Shown here piece by piece: positions 48,709 through 57,620 of a stretch of DNA of 64,000 bases. The DNA lies in assembly GCF_900129855.1 (NCBI RefSeq), contig NZ_LT670819.1, forward strand, positions 1,240,001-1,304,000. Direction: 5' to 3'. Source of the stretch: Streptomyces sp. 3214.6 (GTDB lineage Bacteria; Actinomycetota; Actinomycetes; Streptomycetales; Streptomycetaceae). Below the pieces are notes generated by a model, which saw nothing but the letters and a program-made list of their open reading frames with translations, searched no databases and was not told the origin of the DNA. The translations under genes were made by a program, and so were the position numbers. Numbering within the stretch: position 1 is the stretch's first letter; every line of letters starts with the position of its first letter.

Positions 48709-50379
48709 CTACCTGGCCTGCTGCTGGGCGTCACGGTGGCGGTAGTACGCGGCCGCGGAGGCGGGCAGCGGCTCCTTGCCGAGGATCAGGTCGGCGGCCT
48801 TCTCGGCGATCATCATCACCGGCGCGTAGATGTTGCCGTTGGTGACGTACGGCATCACCGACGCGTCCACCACGCGCAGCCCCTCCACGCCGTGCACCCG
48901 CATGCTGGCCGGGTCGACGACGGCCATCTCGTCGGTGCCCATCTTGCAGGTGCAGGACGGGTGCAGAGCGGTCTCGCCCTCCTTGGCGACCCAGGCGAGG
49001 ATCTCCTCGTCCGTCTCCACCTTCGGGCCGGGCGAGATCTCTCCGTCGTTGTACGGGGCCAGCGCCGGCTGGTTGAGGAGCTTGCGGGCCACCCGGATCG
49101 CCTCGACCCATTCGCGGCGGTCCTGCTCGGTGGAGAGGTAGTTGAAGCGCAGGGCCGGGTGCTCGCGCGGGTCCTTGTTCTTGATCTTCACCGAGCCGAT
49201 GGCGTCGGAGTACATGGGGCCCACGTGCACCTGGTAGCCGTGGCCGCCGGCCGGCGAGGAGCCGTCGTAGCGGACCGCGATCGGCAGGAAGTGGAACATG
49301 AGGTTGGGGTAGTCCACGTCGTCGTTGCTGCGGGCGAAGCCGCCCGCCTCGAAGTGGTTGGTCGCTGCGGGGCCCTTGCGGAAGAGCCACTGGAGCCCGA
49401 TGAAGGGCGCACGCCACTTCGCCATGTACGGCTGCATGGAGACGGGCTGCTTGCAGGCGTACTGGATGTAGACCTCGAGGTGGTCCTGCATGTTCTCGCC
49501 GACGCCCGGCAGGTCGTGGACGACGTCGATACCGAGGGCGCGCAGTTCCTCGGCGTTGCCGACGCCGGAGAGCTGGAGGAGCTGCGGGGAGTTGATGGCG
49601 CCGCCGCAGAGGATGACCTCCTTGGCCCGGACCTGCGTCGGGGCGCCCTTGCCGCGCTGGTACTCGACGCCGACGGCCCTTTTGCCCTCGAACAGGACGC
49701 GGGTGACGAGGGCGCGGGTCGTGACGGTGAGGTTCGGCCGCTTCTTCGCGGGCTTGAGGTACGCCTTCGAGGCCGACAGCCGGCGTCCGCGGTGGACGTT
49801 GCGGTCGAACTTGGCGAAGCCCTCCTGCCGGTAGCCGTTGACGTCGTCGGTGGGCGCGTAGCCCGCCTCCTGGGTGGCCTTGAGGAAGGCGCCGAAGAGC
49901 GGGTTGGTGGCCGGGCCGCGTTCGAGGACGAGGGGGCCGTCATGGCCGCGGAACTCGTCGTCCGGGTCGGCCGCGAGACAGTTCTCCATGCGCCGGAAGT
50001 AGGGCAGACAGTGGGCGTAGTCCCAGGTCTCCATGCCGGGGTCGGCGGCCCAGCGCTCGTAGTCCATGGGGTTGCCGCGCTGGAAGATCATGCCGTTGAT
50101 GCTGCTGGAGCCGCCGAGCACCTTGCCGCGCGCGTGGTAGACGCGCCGGCCGCCCATGTGGGGCTCGGGCTCGGACTCGTACTTCCAGTCGTAGAACCGG
50201 CTGCCGATCGGGTAGGTCAGCGCCGCGGGCATGTGGATGAAGACGTCCCACGGGTAGTCGGACCGGCCGGCCTCCAGGACCAGGACCCGGTTGGCCGGAT
50301 CCGCGGAGAGTCTGTTCGCCAGTGCACTGCCGGCCGAACCGCCGCCGACGATGACGAAGTCGTAGTGCAGGGGAGCCAT
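48709..50379 (-). CDS. betA: choline dehydrogenase
   Basis: A 556-residue GMC oxidoreductase. FAD motifs are [17 protein letters not shown] at the N-terminus and [19 protein letters not shown]. The C-terminal signature is HPSCTCKMG followed by [18 protein letters not shown]. It oxidises choline to betaine aldehyde. ATG 50379 is selected because the FAD domain starts directly after it. It is divergent from the IclR regulator, with a paired operator in between. GMC members are hard to tell apart, but the context strongly favours choline. Confidence 0.9.
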   Translation of the reverse strand: MAPLHYDFVIVGGGSAGSALANRLSADPANRVLVLEAGRSDYPWDVFIHMPAALTYPIGSRFYDWKYESEPEPHMGGRRVYHARGKVLGGSSSINGMIFQRGNPMDYERWAADPGMETWDYAHCLPYFRRMENCLAADPDDEFRGHDGPLVLERGPATNPLFGAFLKATQEAGYAPTDDVNGYRQEGFAKFDRNVHRGRRLSASKAYLKPAKKRPNLTVTTRALVTRVLFEGKRAVGVEYQRGKGAPTQVRAKEVILCGGAINSPQLLQLSGVGNAEELRALGIDVVHDLPGVGENMQDHLEVYIQYACKQPVSMQPYMAKWRAPFIGLQWLFRKGPAATNHFEAGGFARSNDDVDYPNLMFHFLPIAVRYDGSSPAGGHGYQVHVGPMYSDAIGSVKIKNKDPREHPALRFNYLSTEQDRREWVEAIRVARKLLNQPALAPYNDGEISPGPKVETDEEILAWVAKEGETALHPSCTCKMGTDEMAVVDPASMRVHGVEGLRVVDASVMPYVTNGNIYAPVMMIAEKAADLILGKEPLPASAAAYYRHRDAQQQAR

Positions 50380-50429
50380 GGTGCCTCGTCTCGCTCGCGC
50401 CGTAGATACGCGAGGCATGGTAGTACCGG

Positions 50430-50463
50430 TAGCGCCATACGCACTAGGTTGCGAACGGCGCAA
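50430..50463. promoter_or_regulatory. paired TTGCG-N5-CGCAA operator between betA and the IclR gene
   Basis: Sites are TAGCG-CCATA-CGCAC (50430-50444) and TTGCG-AACGG-CGCAA (50449-50463), 19 bp start to start. The second is a perfect inverted repeat and extends to GTTGC-N7-GCAAC. It lies in the divergent promoter region, where the IclR protein would regulate itself and betA. Confidence 0.8.
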
Positions 50464-50530
50464 CTTGCAAGGTCTTGGTTTCGGTGCCGTTACTTGCAGT
50501 GGCGTTGTTTACTACGCGTATAGTTTTGCT

Positions 50531-51328
50531 GTGAGCAACCAAAGCCAAGACACCGAAACGTCCAATTCGCAGGCCGGCGGAGTGCAGTCGGTGGACCGCG
50601 CCATCAGCGTCCTGGAGATCCTGGCCCAACGCGGCGAGGCGGGCGTCAGCGAGGTGGCCGCCGAGATCGATGTTCACAAGTCCACCGCGTTCCGTCTGCT
50701 CGGAGCCCTGGAGTCGCGCGGGCTGGTGGAGCAGGCGGGCGAGCGCGGCAAGTACCGCCTGGGCTTCGGCATCGTACGCCTGGCCGGCGCGGTCACGGGA
50801 CGCATCGACATCACCCAGCAGGGCCGCCCGGTCTGCGAGCGGCTCGCCGAGGAGATCGGCGAGACGGTCAACATCGCCGTCATGCAGGAGCACTACGCGA
50901 TCAACCTCTACCAGGTGCGTGGCCCCGGCGCCGTCACCGCGCACAACTGGGTCGGCCAGCTGACCCCGCTGCACGCCACCTCCAGCGGCAAGATCCTGCT
51001 GGCCCACCTGCCCGCGAAGGAGCGCTCCGCGCTGCTGGCCGAGGCCGGGCTGAAGAAGGTCACCCCGCACACCATCACCGCGAGGACGAAGCTCGAGAGG
51101 AACCTCGCCGAGGCCCGCGAGCGCGGCTACGCGTGGACCCTGGAGGAGCTGGAGATCGGCCTGCACGCCATGGCCGCCCCGATTCGCAACCGCGACGGAG
51201 AGGTCATCGCGGCACTCAGCGCCTCCGGGCCCGCCTACCGCTTCACCGAGGAGCGTCTGCACGAGCTCTCCCCGGTGCTGCTCAAGGGCGCCGAGGAGAT
51301 CAGCCACCGGATGGGCTACCTGGGCTGA
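50531..51328 (+). CDS. IclR-family regulator of choline/betaine catabolism
   Basis: A 265-residue regulator. The winged helix lies at about residues 18-80 (VQSVDRAISVLEILAQRGEA, HKSTAFRLLGALESRGLVEQ). The IclR effector domain follows (LTPLHATSSGKILLAHLP, GYAWTLEELEIGLHAMAAPI). The GTG start at 50531 follows a disordered 15-residue leader. It is divergent from betA, and five promoters in the island share a paired palindrome, one of them its own. It is therefore the best candidate for the island regulator; the effector may be choline or a betaine. Confidence 0.9.
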   Translation: MSNQSQDTETSNSQAGGVQSVDRAISVLEILAQRGEAGVSEVAAEIDVHKSTAFRLLGALESRGLVEQAGERGKYRLGFGIVRLAGAVTGRIDITQQGRPVCERLAEEIGETVNIAVMQEHYAINLYQVRGPGAVTAHNWVGQLTPLHATSSGKILLAHLPAKERSALLAEAGLKKVTPHTITARTKLERNLAEARERGYAWTLEELEIGLHAMAAPIRNRDGEVIAALSASGPAYRFTEERLHELSPVLLKGAEEISHRMGYLG

Positions 51329-51343
51329 GCAGGCCAGGACCGG

Positions 51344-52474
51344 CTACTGCGGGCGGCTTCCCAGGCGCTCGCTCACCCAGTCGTGGAAGGCGCCGATGTG
51401 GTGCTCGCTGGGCACCAACACCCCGCCCTTGGCGTACATGCGGGAGCTCATTCCGGGCTGCGTGCGCTCGCACGCGTCGAAGTCCTGGCGGTTGACCCGG
51501 TCGAAGAGTTCCACCGACCGGCTGACGTCCTTCCCGCTCTCGACGACATGCGGAAGGTACAGCCAGTCGCATTCGACGATCGTGCGGTCGACGGCCACCG
51601 GGTACATCCGGTGGAAGATCACATGGTCGGGGACGAGGTTGATGAACACCTGCGGCTTGACGGTGATCGCGTAGTAGCGGCGGTCCTGGTCCTCCGCCAC
51701 CCCGGGGATGCGGTCCAGGCCCTCGGAGCCGTCGACGGTGAAGCCCTGCACCTCCTCGCCGAACTCGGCGCCGTGGCCGACGTAGTACTGGGCGGCGTAG
51801 CCGTCGGCGAACTCGGGGAGCACCTCGGTGAGTTCGGGGTGGATGGTGGCGCAGTGGTAGCACTCCATGAAGTTCTCGATGATGAGCTTCCAGTTCGCCT
51901 TGACGTCGTAGACGATCCGTTTGCCGACCGAGAGGTTGTCGATGTCGTAGCGCTCGATCGACTCCACATCGCCCAGCCGTGCGACGACCTCGCCGATGAC
52001 GTCCTCCTCGAAGGAGGGCGGGTTCTCCGCGAGGCACACCCAGACGTAGCCGAGCCATTCCCGGACGGCGACGCTCACCAGGCCGTACTCGGTACGGCCG
52101 ACGTCGGGCATCTTGGTGAGGTTGGGCGCCGCGACGAGCTTGCCGTTCAGGTCGTACGTCCAGGCGTGGTACGGGCATTGGAAGGCCCGCTTGACCTCGC
52201 CGGTCTCCTCCGTGCACAGCTTGGCGCCGCGGTGTCGGCACACATTGAAGTAGGCGCGGATGCTGTTGTCCCGTGCGCGGGTGACGAGGATGCTCTCGCG
52301 GCCCACGTCGACGGTGCGGAACGCGCCGGGCTTCGCCAGTTCGGAGGCGCGTGCCACACAGAACCACATGGTCTCGAATATGCGCTCCTGCTCCTGGGCG
52401 AAGATCGCCGGATCCGTGTAGGAGGAGCCGGGGAGGGTGGCGATCAGGCTGTCCGGCAGGCTGGTCGAGGTCAC
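51344..52474 (-). CDS. Rieske non-heme iron oxygenase, putative glycine betaine demethylase
   Basis: A 376-residue oxygenase alpha subunit. The Rieske cluster ligands are Cys79-x-His81 (CRHRGAKLC) and Cys100-x2-His103 (CPYHAW). The mononuclear iron site lies in ENFMECYHCATIHPEL with a later aspartate. It resembles GbcA-type glycine betaine monooxygenases, which release formaldehyde and dimethylglycine. Context of betaine import upstream and dimethylglycine oxidation downstream supports this. GTG 52474 follows GAGGAG. Other quaternary amine substrates such as stachydrine or carnitine cannot be excluded. Confidence 0.87.
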   Translation of the reverse strand: MTSTSLPDSLIATLPGSSYTDPAIFAQEQERIFETMWFCVARASELAKPGAFRTVDVGRESILVTRARDNSIRAYFNVCRHRGAKLCTEETGEVKRAFQCPYHAWTYDLNGKLVAAPNLTKMPDVGRTEYGLVSVAVREWLGYVWVCLAENPPSFEEDVIGEVVARLGDVESIERYDIDNLSVGKRIVYDVKANWKLIIENFMECYHCATIHPELTEVLPEFADGYAAQYYVGHGAEFGEEVQGFTVDGSEGLDRIPGVAEDQDRRYYAITVKPQVFINLVPDHVIFHRMYPVAVDRTIVECDWLYLPHVVESGKDVSRSVELFDRVNRQDFDACERTQPGMSSRMYAKGGVLVPSEHHIGAFHDWVSERLGSRPQ

Positions 52475-52602
52475 GATGCACTCCTCGGGAACGTCGTGGA
52501 GGGGTCGGTCACGCGCCGGGAAGAGCGACACCGGGCGGCGTTGTGCAGGGAGCGATGCGGCGTGCATGGGCAGCCGCGGCGGGTGATGCGGGTGGGGCGG
52601 GG

Positions 52603-53766
52603 TCAGGACGTCGCGGCGGTGAGTTGCTTACGCCAGCGGGTGAACAGCCGGGGCTGGTTCATCCCGAGCACGGCGACCGGATGTCCGGCTCGCCGGTAGA
52701 CGGCCAGGACGTTGCGGTCGTCCGCGGCGCCCTCCTCGACCGTCACGCTGTCGGCGCCGGCCGCGTGGCCGGCGAACTGGATCTTGACGCCGTACTGGTC
52801 GGACCAGAAGTACGGCGGCCGGGGCACGCCGGGTTCCACCGCGCCGCCCGCGAGCAGTACGGCGACGGCGGCGTCGGGGCGCTCGCGCGCTCCGGTCCAG
52901 TGCTCGACGCGGCGGTGGGCGCCCGCGCGAGGGTCGTACCAGTTGGCGCAGTCGCCGACGGCGACCACCCCGGCGAGAGCGGTGCGGCCGTCGGCGCCGC
53001 ACTTCACGCCGTTGTCGAGCTCGACGCCGGATCCCGCCAGCCAGTCGACGCACGGCCGGGCCCCCACACCGACGACCACGATGTCGGCCGGGACGCTGCG
53101 GCCGTCCTCGAGCAGGACGGCGTCGACGCGGGACTCGCCGCTCAGCCCCTTGACGCCCACGCCGCACAGCAGGCGAACGCCGTGGTCGGTGTGGAGAGCG
53201 GAGACGATGGCGCCCATGGTCGCGCCGAGCGGTCCGGCGAGCGGCGTCGGGGCCACCTCGACGACCGTCACGTCGAGCCCGAGGGCGCAGGCGGTGGAGG
53301 CGACCTCGGCGCCGATGAATCCGCCGCCTATCACCACCAGCCGTCCGCCCCGGGCCAGTTCGTCGCGCAGGGCGCGGGCGTCGTCCAGGGTGCGCAGCGC
53401 GTGCACTCCGGCCAGGCCCTCGGTACCCGGCAGAGTGCGCGCGGCGGCGCCGGTCGCGATGACGATGCCGTCGGCGCGCACCTCCCGTCCGTCGGCGAGC
53501 CGGACGGCCCGCTCGGAGCGGTCGAGTCCGGTGGCGCGGACGCCCAGCAGCCACTCCGCCCGCAGGTCCTCGTCATCCGCCTCCAGCGAGAGCTCCGCCT
53601 CGCCGAGGGTGCCGGCCAGGAACTCCTTGGACAGCGGGGGCCTGTCGTACGGGCGGTGCGTCTCGTCGCCGATGACGACCAGCCGCCCGTCGTAGCCCTG
53701 CTTGCGCAGTGAGCGTGCGGCCGACAGTCCGGCCAGCGAGGCGCCCACCACGGCCACGGTTCTCAC
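52603..53766 (-). CDS. FAD-dependent ferredoxin reductase for the Rieske oxygenase
   Basis: A 387-residue reductase of the BphA4/RubB type. FAD motif VAVVGASLAGLSAARSLRKQG lies at the N-terminus, the NAD motif VVIGGGFIGAEVASTACALG near residue 145, and the VVAVGDCANWYDP motif near 275. It passes electrons from NADH to the Rieske ferredoxin. GTG 53766 overlaps the ferredoxin stop as GTGA, and the oxygenase lies 128 bases downstream on the same strand. The three genes form a three-component oxygenase system. Confidence 0.9.
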   Translation of the reverse strand: MRTVAVVGASLAGLSAARSLRKQGYDGRLVVIGDETHRPYDRPPLSKEFLAGTLGEAELSLEADDEDLRAEWLLGVRATGLDRSERAVRLADGREVRADGIVIATGAAARTLPGTEGLAGVHALRTLDDARALRDELARGGRLVVIGGGFIGAEVASTACALGLDVTVVEVAPTPLAGPLGATMGAIVSALHTDHGVRLLCGVGVKGLSGESRVDAVLLEDGRSVPADIVVVGVGARPCVDWLAGSGVELDNGVKCGADGRTALAGVVAVGDCANWYDPRAGAHRRVEHWTGARERPDAAVAVLLAGGAVEPGVPRPPYFWSDQYGVKIQFAGHAAGADSVTVEEGAADDRNVLAVYRRAGHPVAVLGMNQPRLFTRWRKQLTAATS

Positions 53767-54125
53767 GCGGGACCTCCGGCGAGCCGGGAGGCGATGCAGG
53801 GCGGCAGGTTCGGGGCGTCCGTGGACACCCGGACATGGATCATGCCGTCCTCGACGACGACCTCGTGCGTCCGGACCGGGAGCTTGGCCGGCGGGGCGTC
53901 GACGGCGCCGGTCCGCAGGTCGAACTTCGAGGCATGCAGCGGGCATTCCACCTCGCAGCCCTCCAGCCAGCCGTCGGCGAGCGAGGCGTCCTGGTGGGTG
54001 CAGGTGTCGTCGATGGCGAAGAGCTCGCCGTCGTCGGTGTGGAACACCGAGACCGGCGGGTCGATGTCGAGCCGGAAGGCCTCACCTCGCGGGAGATCCG
54101 CGAGACGGCACGCGGGAATCATCAT
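53763..54125 (-). CDS. Rieske-type 2Fe-2S ferredoxin
   Basis: A 120-residue soluble Rieske protein. Ligands are Cys42-Thr-His44 (CTHQDASL) and Cys61-Pro-Leu-His64 (CPLHASKFDL). It lacks a signal peptide and should shuttle electrons in the cytoplasm from the reductase at 52603 to the oxygenase at 51344. ATG 54125 is the start. A paired operator site lies ten bases upstream. Confidence 0.92.
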   Translation of the reverse strand: MMIPACRLADLPRGEAFRLDIDPPVSVFHTDDGELFAIDDTCTHQDASLADGWLEGCEVECPLHASKFDLRTGAVDAPPAKLPVRTHEVVVEDGMIHVRVSTDAPNLPPCIASRLAGGPA

Positions 54126-54134
54126 GACACCTCG

Positions 54135-54168
54135 GTGCGTATAGCGAAACGGATTGCGGTTAGCGCAA
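54135..54168. promoter_or_regulatory. paired TTGCG-N5-CGCAA operator upstream of the Rieske oxygenase operon
   Basis: Sites are GTGCG-TATAG-CGAAA (54135-54149) and TTGCG-GTTAG-CGCAA (54154-54168), 19 bp start to start. The second is a perfect inverted repeat. They lie just upstream of the ferredoxin start, so binding would probably block or modulate transcription of the demethylase. Confidence 0.75.
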
Positions 54169-54320
54169 CGCCAGTCTGCGGGCCGCTCCGAACCGTTGTC
54201 AAGGCGTCCAAAGGCCTCGTTCCAAGGGCTTGGGCGACCGGCCTCCGGGCAGCTCGAAGCGCCCGAACCACCTGCGCAAACAGGCGGAACGGGCGCCGCA
54301 CGAGGAACACCGGAAGGCGG

Positions 54321-54953
54321 TCAGAATCCGCGGTCGATCCACTCCTGAAGGTGCGGAGCCTCGGCTCCGACGGTGGTCGTCTCCCCGTGCCCGGTGTGTA
54401 CGACGGTGTCGCCCGGCAGCGTGAGCAGCCGACCCCGGATCGAGTCGACGATGGTGGGGAAGTCGCTGTACGAGCGCCCCGTGGCGCCGGGCCCGCCCGC
54501 GAACAGCGTGTCGCCGCTGAACAGCGCCGACAGGGCGGGCGCGTACAGACAGACGGCGCCCGGGGCGTGCCCCGGGGTGTGCAGCACGGTCAGCTCGACG
54601 CCGGCCACCGCGAGCAGCCGGCCGTCGGCGAGTTCGCCGTCGGGCATCCGGTCCGGGTGGGTCTGCTTCCACAGCGGGAGGTCGTCCGGGTGGAGGAGGA
54701 TCGGCGCTCCGGTGCGCGCTGCGAGTTCGGGTGCGGCGTCGATGTGGTCGTTGTGGGCGTGGGTGCACACGATGGCGCGCAGCGTGCGCCCGCCGACGGC
54801 TTCGGCGATGGCCCCGGCGTCGTGGGCGGCGTCGACGACGATCACCTCGTGGTCGTCGCCGATGATCCACACGTTGTTGTCGACGTCCCAGGTGCCGCCG
54901 TCCAGCGAGAACGTCCCCGAGGTCACCAGGTGTTCGATGCGGGCGGCCGTCAC
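54321..54953 (-). CDS. MBL-fold hydrolase linked to mycothiol-dependent formaldehyde oxidation
   Basis: A 210-residue metallo-beta-lactamase fold protein. Metal-binding motifs are [21 protein letters not shown] and [12 protein letters not shown], with a late [10 protein letters not shown]. Proteins of this kind adjacent to the mycothiol-dependent formaldehyde dehydrogenase are thought to hydrolyse S-formylmycothiol, giving formate. It overlaps the dehydrogenase gene by four bases (ATGA), so the two are translationally coupled. The specific thioester substrate is inference. Confidence 0.85.
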   Translation of the reverse strand: MTAARIEHLVTSGTFSLDGGTWDVDNNVWIIGDDHEVIVVDAAHDAGAIAEAVGGRTLRAIVCTHAHNDHIDAAPELAARTGAPILLHPDDLPLWKQTHPDRMPDGELADGRLLAVAGVELTVLHTPGHAPGAVCLYAPALSALFSGDTLFAGGPGATGRSYSDFPTIVDSIRGRLLTLPGDTVVHTGHGETTTVGAEAPHLQEWIDRGF

Positions 54954-56035
54954 AGGACCACGACCGAGCGCAGGACGTCGCCGCCGTGCATCCGTTCGAA
55001 GGCCTTCTCCACCTCGTCCAGCTGGATGGTCTCCGTGACGAAGGCGTCCAGGTCGAGCCGGCCCTGGAGGTAGAGGTCGATGAGCATCGGGAAGTCGCGG
55101 GAGGGCAGGCAGTCGCCGTACCAGGACGACTTCAGCGCGCCGCCCCGCCCGAACACGTCCAGGAGCGGCAGTTCCAGCTTCATCTCGGGGGTGGGCACGC
55201 CGACCAGGACGACCGTGCCGGCGAGGTCGCGGGCGTAGAAGGCCTGCTTGTAGGTCTCCGGGCGGCCGACCGCCTCGATGACGACGTCGGCGCCGAAGCC
55301 ACCGGTCAGCTCGCGGATCGCCTCGACCGCGTCGTTCTCCTTGGAGTTGACGGTGTGGGTCGCGCCGAGCTTCTTGGCCGTGGCCAGCTTCCGGTCGTCG
55401 ATGTCCACCGCGATGATCTTCGCCGCGCCGGCCAGGTGCGCGCCGACGACCGCGGCGTCCCCCACTCCACCGCAGCCGATGACGGCCACGCTGTCACCGC
55501 GTCCGACGTTGCCGGTGTTGATGGCGGCGCCGAGGCCGGCCATCACCCCGCATCCCAGCAGACCGGCAGCCGCCGCCGAAGCCGCCGGGTCGACCTTCGT
55601 GCACTGACCGGCCGCCACCAGCGTCTTCTCCGCGAACGCGCCGATGCCCAGCGCCGGGGACAGCTCGGTGCCGTCGAGCAGGGTCATCTTCTGCTTGGCG
55701 TTGTGCGTGTTGAAGCAGTACCAGGGGCGGCCGCGCAGACAGGCCCGGCACTGGCCGCACACCGCACGCCAGTTCAGGATGACGAAGTCGCCGGGCGCGA
55801 CGTCGGTGACCCCCTCCCCCACCGACTCCACGACACCTGCGGCCTCATGCCCCAGCAGGAAGGGGAAGTCGTCGTTGATGCCACCCTGCCGGTAGTGCAG
55901 ATCGGTGTGGCAGACCCCGCAGGCCTCGATCTTCACCAGCGCCTCTCCCGGACCGGGATCGGGCACGATGATCGTTTCCAGGCTGACGGGGGCGCCCTTC
56001 CCTCGCGCGACGACAGCACGGACCTGATGCGTCAT
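54950..56035 (-). CDS. S-(hydroxymethyl)mycothiol dehydrogenase (formaldehyde dehydrogenase)
   Basis: A 361-residue zinc alcohol dehydrogenase of the mycothiol-dependent type. Catalytic zinc region is [12 protein letters not shown] with [12 protein letters not shown]; structural zinc cysteines are in [15 protein letters not shown]; the NAD motif is [15 protein letters not shown]. It oxidises the formaldehyde-mycothiol adduct. Formaldehyde is released by the betaine demethylase, and by the sarcosine oxidases if THF runs short. ATG 56035 follows GAGGAG. An operator-like pair lies 36-70 bases upstream. Confidence 0.92.
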   Translation of the reverse strand: MTHQVRAVVARGKGAPVSLETIIVPDPGPGEALVKIEACGVCHTDLHYRQGGINDDFPFLLGHEAAGVVESVGEGVTDVAPGDFVILNWRAVCGQCRACLRGRPWYCFNTHNAKQKMTLLDGTELSPALGIGAFAEKTLVAAGQCTKVDPAASAAAAGLLGCGVMAGLGAAINTGNVGRGDSVAVIGCGGVGDAAVVGAHLAGAAKIIAVDIDDRKLATAKKLGATHTVNSKENDAVEAIRELTGGFGADVVIEAVGRPETYKQAFYARDLAGTVVLVGVPTPEMKLELPLLDVFGRGGALKSSWYGDCLPSRDFPMLIDLYLQGRLDLDAFVTETIQLDEVEKAFERMHGGDVLRSVVVL

Positions 56036-56071
56036 GGCCACTCCTCGGCTGGTACGAGACCTGAGTCGATG

Positions 56072-56105
56072 TTGCTCATTGCGGCACGTTTTCCATGTGC
56101 CGCAA
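56072..56105. promoter_or_regulatory. paired operator / long palindrome upstream of the formaldehyde dehydrogenase
   Basis: Sites TTGCT-CATTG-CGGCA (56072-56086) and TTCCA-TGTGC-CGCAA (56091-56105) fit the island's paired pattern with 19-bp spacing. They also form a second symmetry: perfect 9-bp arms TTGCGGCAC (56079-56087) and GTGCCGCAA (56097-56105). This may be a related but distinct arrangement. Confidence 0.55.
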
Positions 56106-56732
56106 CAAAGCATCGTGGAGCACCGACCGGGGGTCAAGACACGTCCCGGCGCGGGCATCCCCGACGAGATTCATCGAAGCGCTTCGACGACTGCAGCGGT
56201 CCTGGCACGCTCCCCGCACGGTTCTGGCGCTGGGCAACGTTGTCCACACACCCGTTGACAGGGCACAGTCACACGTGCATTCCTCACCAAGTACCTGGAC
56301 ACGGCCGACGGCCGGGTCACGGTCAGATCCGGCAGGGCGACGCCTCCCCGATCGAACCGGGCGCCGACCCGACCCAGAAGACGGAGGACAACAGCCAGAC
56401 GGCCCTGCTGTGGGTCCTCAAGCTCGGCTTCTACGAGATCGAGGCCCAACGCCGGGCGCTGGTGGGGCTGTTCTCAGGGAGGAGTGACTGTCGGTGCTTC
56501 GTCGCGGGATGACGGGTTCGACGCGAGGCCGGGAGGGCCGCAAGGCTCGTGGGTAACGTTTCTCACCGGGTGGGCCCAGACCCTGGAGAGCGTCCCGCGT
56601 GACGTCAAGATGCCGCGCACGCTGCACGGTTGTTGCAGCGACGAGAGGCGCGGCCCGCACCGAAGGGCTACGCGGTCGCGGGCCCCGTCCGTACACTCGA
56701 CGGCAAACGTTTCCCGACCGGGAGGAAACCGG
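56106..56732. other. region without an intact gene; probable decayed coding fragment
   Basis: No intact gene is visible. A stretch on the plus strand at about 56272-56513 looks coding across two frames, with KYLDTADGRVTV and, in another frame, ADPTQKTEDNSQTALLWVL and LGFYEIEAQRRAL. I do not recognise the family. The palindrome AAACGTTT at 56705-56712, upstream of the LacI fragment, resembles a LacI-type operator. Confidence 0.4.
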
Positions 56733-56935
56733 ATGGAGCCGCCGGCACCGCGCCGCCGTGTCACGATCGTCGATGTCGCGCGGCACGCCCAGGTGTCCAC
56801 GGCCGCCGTGTCCAAGGTGCTGCGCGACGCCTACGGGGCCAGCCCCGAGATGCGGCGAAGGTGCGCCGGGCGATCGACGAGCTCGGCTGTGCGCCACGAG
56901 GCGCTGATGGATCTCGCGGGATGAGAGGCCCGCCG
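56733..56935 (+). pseudogene. N-terminal fragment of a LacI-family regulator
   Basis: From ATG 56733, with GGAGGAAACC upstream, the frame reads a complete LacI helix-turn-helix start (RVTIVDVARHAQVSTAAVSK, VLRDAYGASPEMRR). It then shifts, and the correct continuation KVRRAIDELGCAPR is in another frame. The effector-binding domain is missing. It is therefore truncated and frameshifted. Confidence 0.75.
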
Positions 56936-57416
56936 CCGGTCCTCGCAGGGACCGGTTGAAGCTGGAGGCAGGCCGAGCCCCGGGTTGGGGGTGAGGCCGG
57001 AAGCAGCCTCGACAACGTAGGGGCGGACCGACACCACCAGACGGTTCGTGCCCGCAAGCGAAGACGGAATGGGTGCAAGGAAACTGAACCAGTGGTTGAC
57101 GTCCCGTGAGTCGTCAGCGGCCTGCCGAACCTGGTGGATGGGCCGCTTTGCAGTGCTGGAGAGTGCTCTATCCGATGGCTTCTCCTCTCCCGCCGCCTTT
57201 ATCCCATGGGTTTCGGGAGGCCCGGGCCAAGACTGCGATGTGCGGTCCGTGGCGATGCTGCCGGGGTATAGCTGGGCACCGACGCCGTCGCAGAGATCCT
57301 CAGCTTGTCCTTTTTCTTCCGGCCTCGAACGGCGTCTCGAACTGACTCGCTCACCTGGGGGTTCGCCGGACGTGGGGGCGGCCTTCGTCTGATCATGTGC
57401 TCCGACCAAGGTGCAC
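56936..57416. other. intergenic stretch with nothing recognised
   Basis: About 480 bases. Open frames exist on both strands but none has convincing coding bias or recognisable sequence. It lies between the LacI fragment and a transposase fragment, so it may be leftover mobile-element DNA. Confidence 0.3.
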
Positions 57417-57620
57417 GTGACCACGACGAAGGCCGTGAGGGTGAGTCTGCTGCCTGATGCTGTCCGCAGGGAAGCGTTCGCGGAAGCGTCACGCTTCTGG
57501 GGAGAGTTCTACGAGTGTCTGACCGCCCGGCGCGACGAGTTGTTCGAGCTGGCAGACGCGGTCTGTGTACGGACGGTGCTGTGAAGTCCCCGGTGGACTT
57601 GACGCTGTTGCCCGAGCATC
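57417..57620 (+). pseudogene. N-terminal remnant of an IS701-type transposase
   Basis: GTG 57417 opens a frame with LLPDAVRREAFAEASRFWGE and FYECLTARRDELFELADAV, typical of the start of IS701-family DDE transposases. It ends at TGA 57582-57584 after a frameshift; the proper continuation (LCTDGAVKSPVDLTLLPEHRR) is in the next frame and runs into the following gene. The catalytic domain is absent. Confidence 0.65.

Noticed and set aside
57048..57392. Plus-strand 114-codon open frame
   Set aside because: No recognisable sequence, no ribosome-binding site and an equally long antisense frame.
56936..57416. Group II intron remnant
   Set aside because: No reverse transcriptase sequence and no convincing domain V hairpin were seen.
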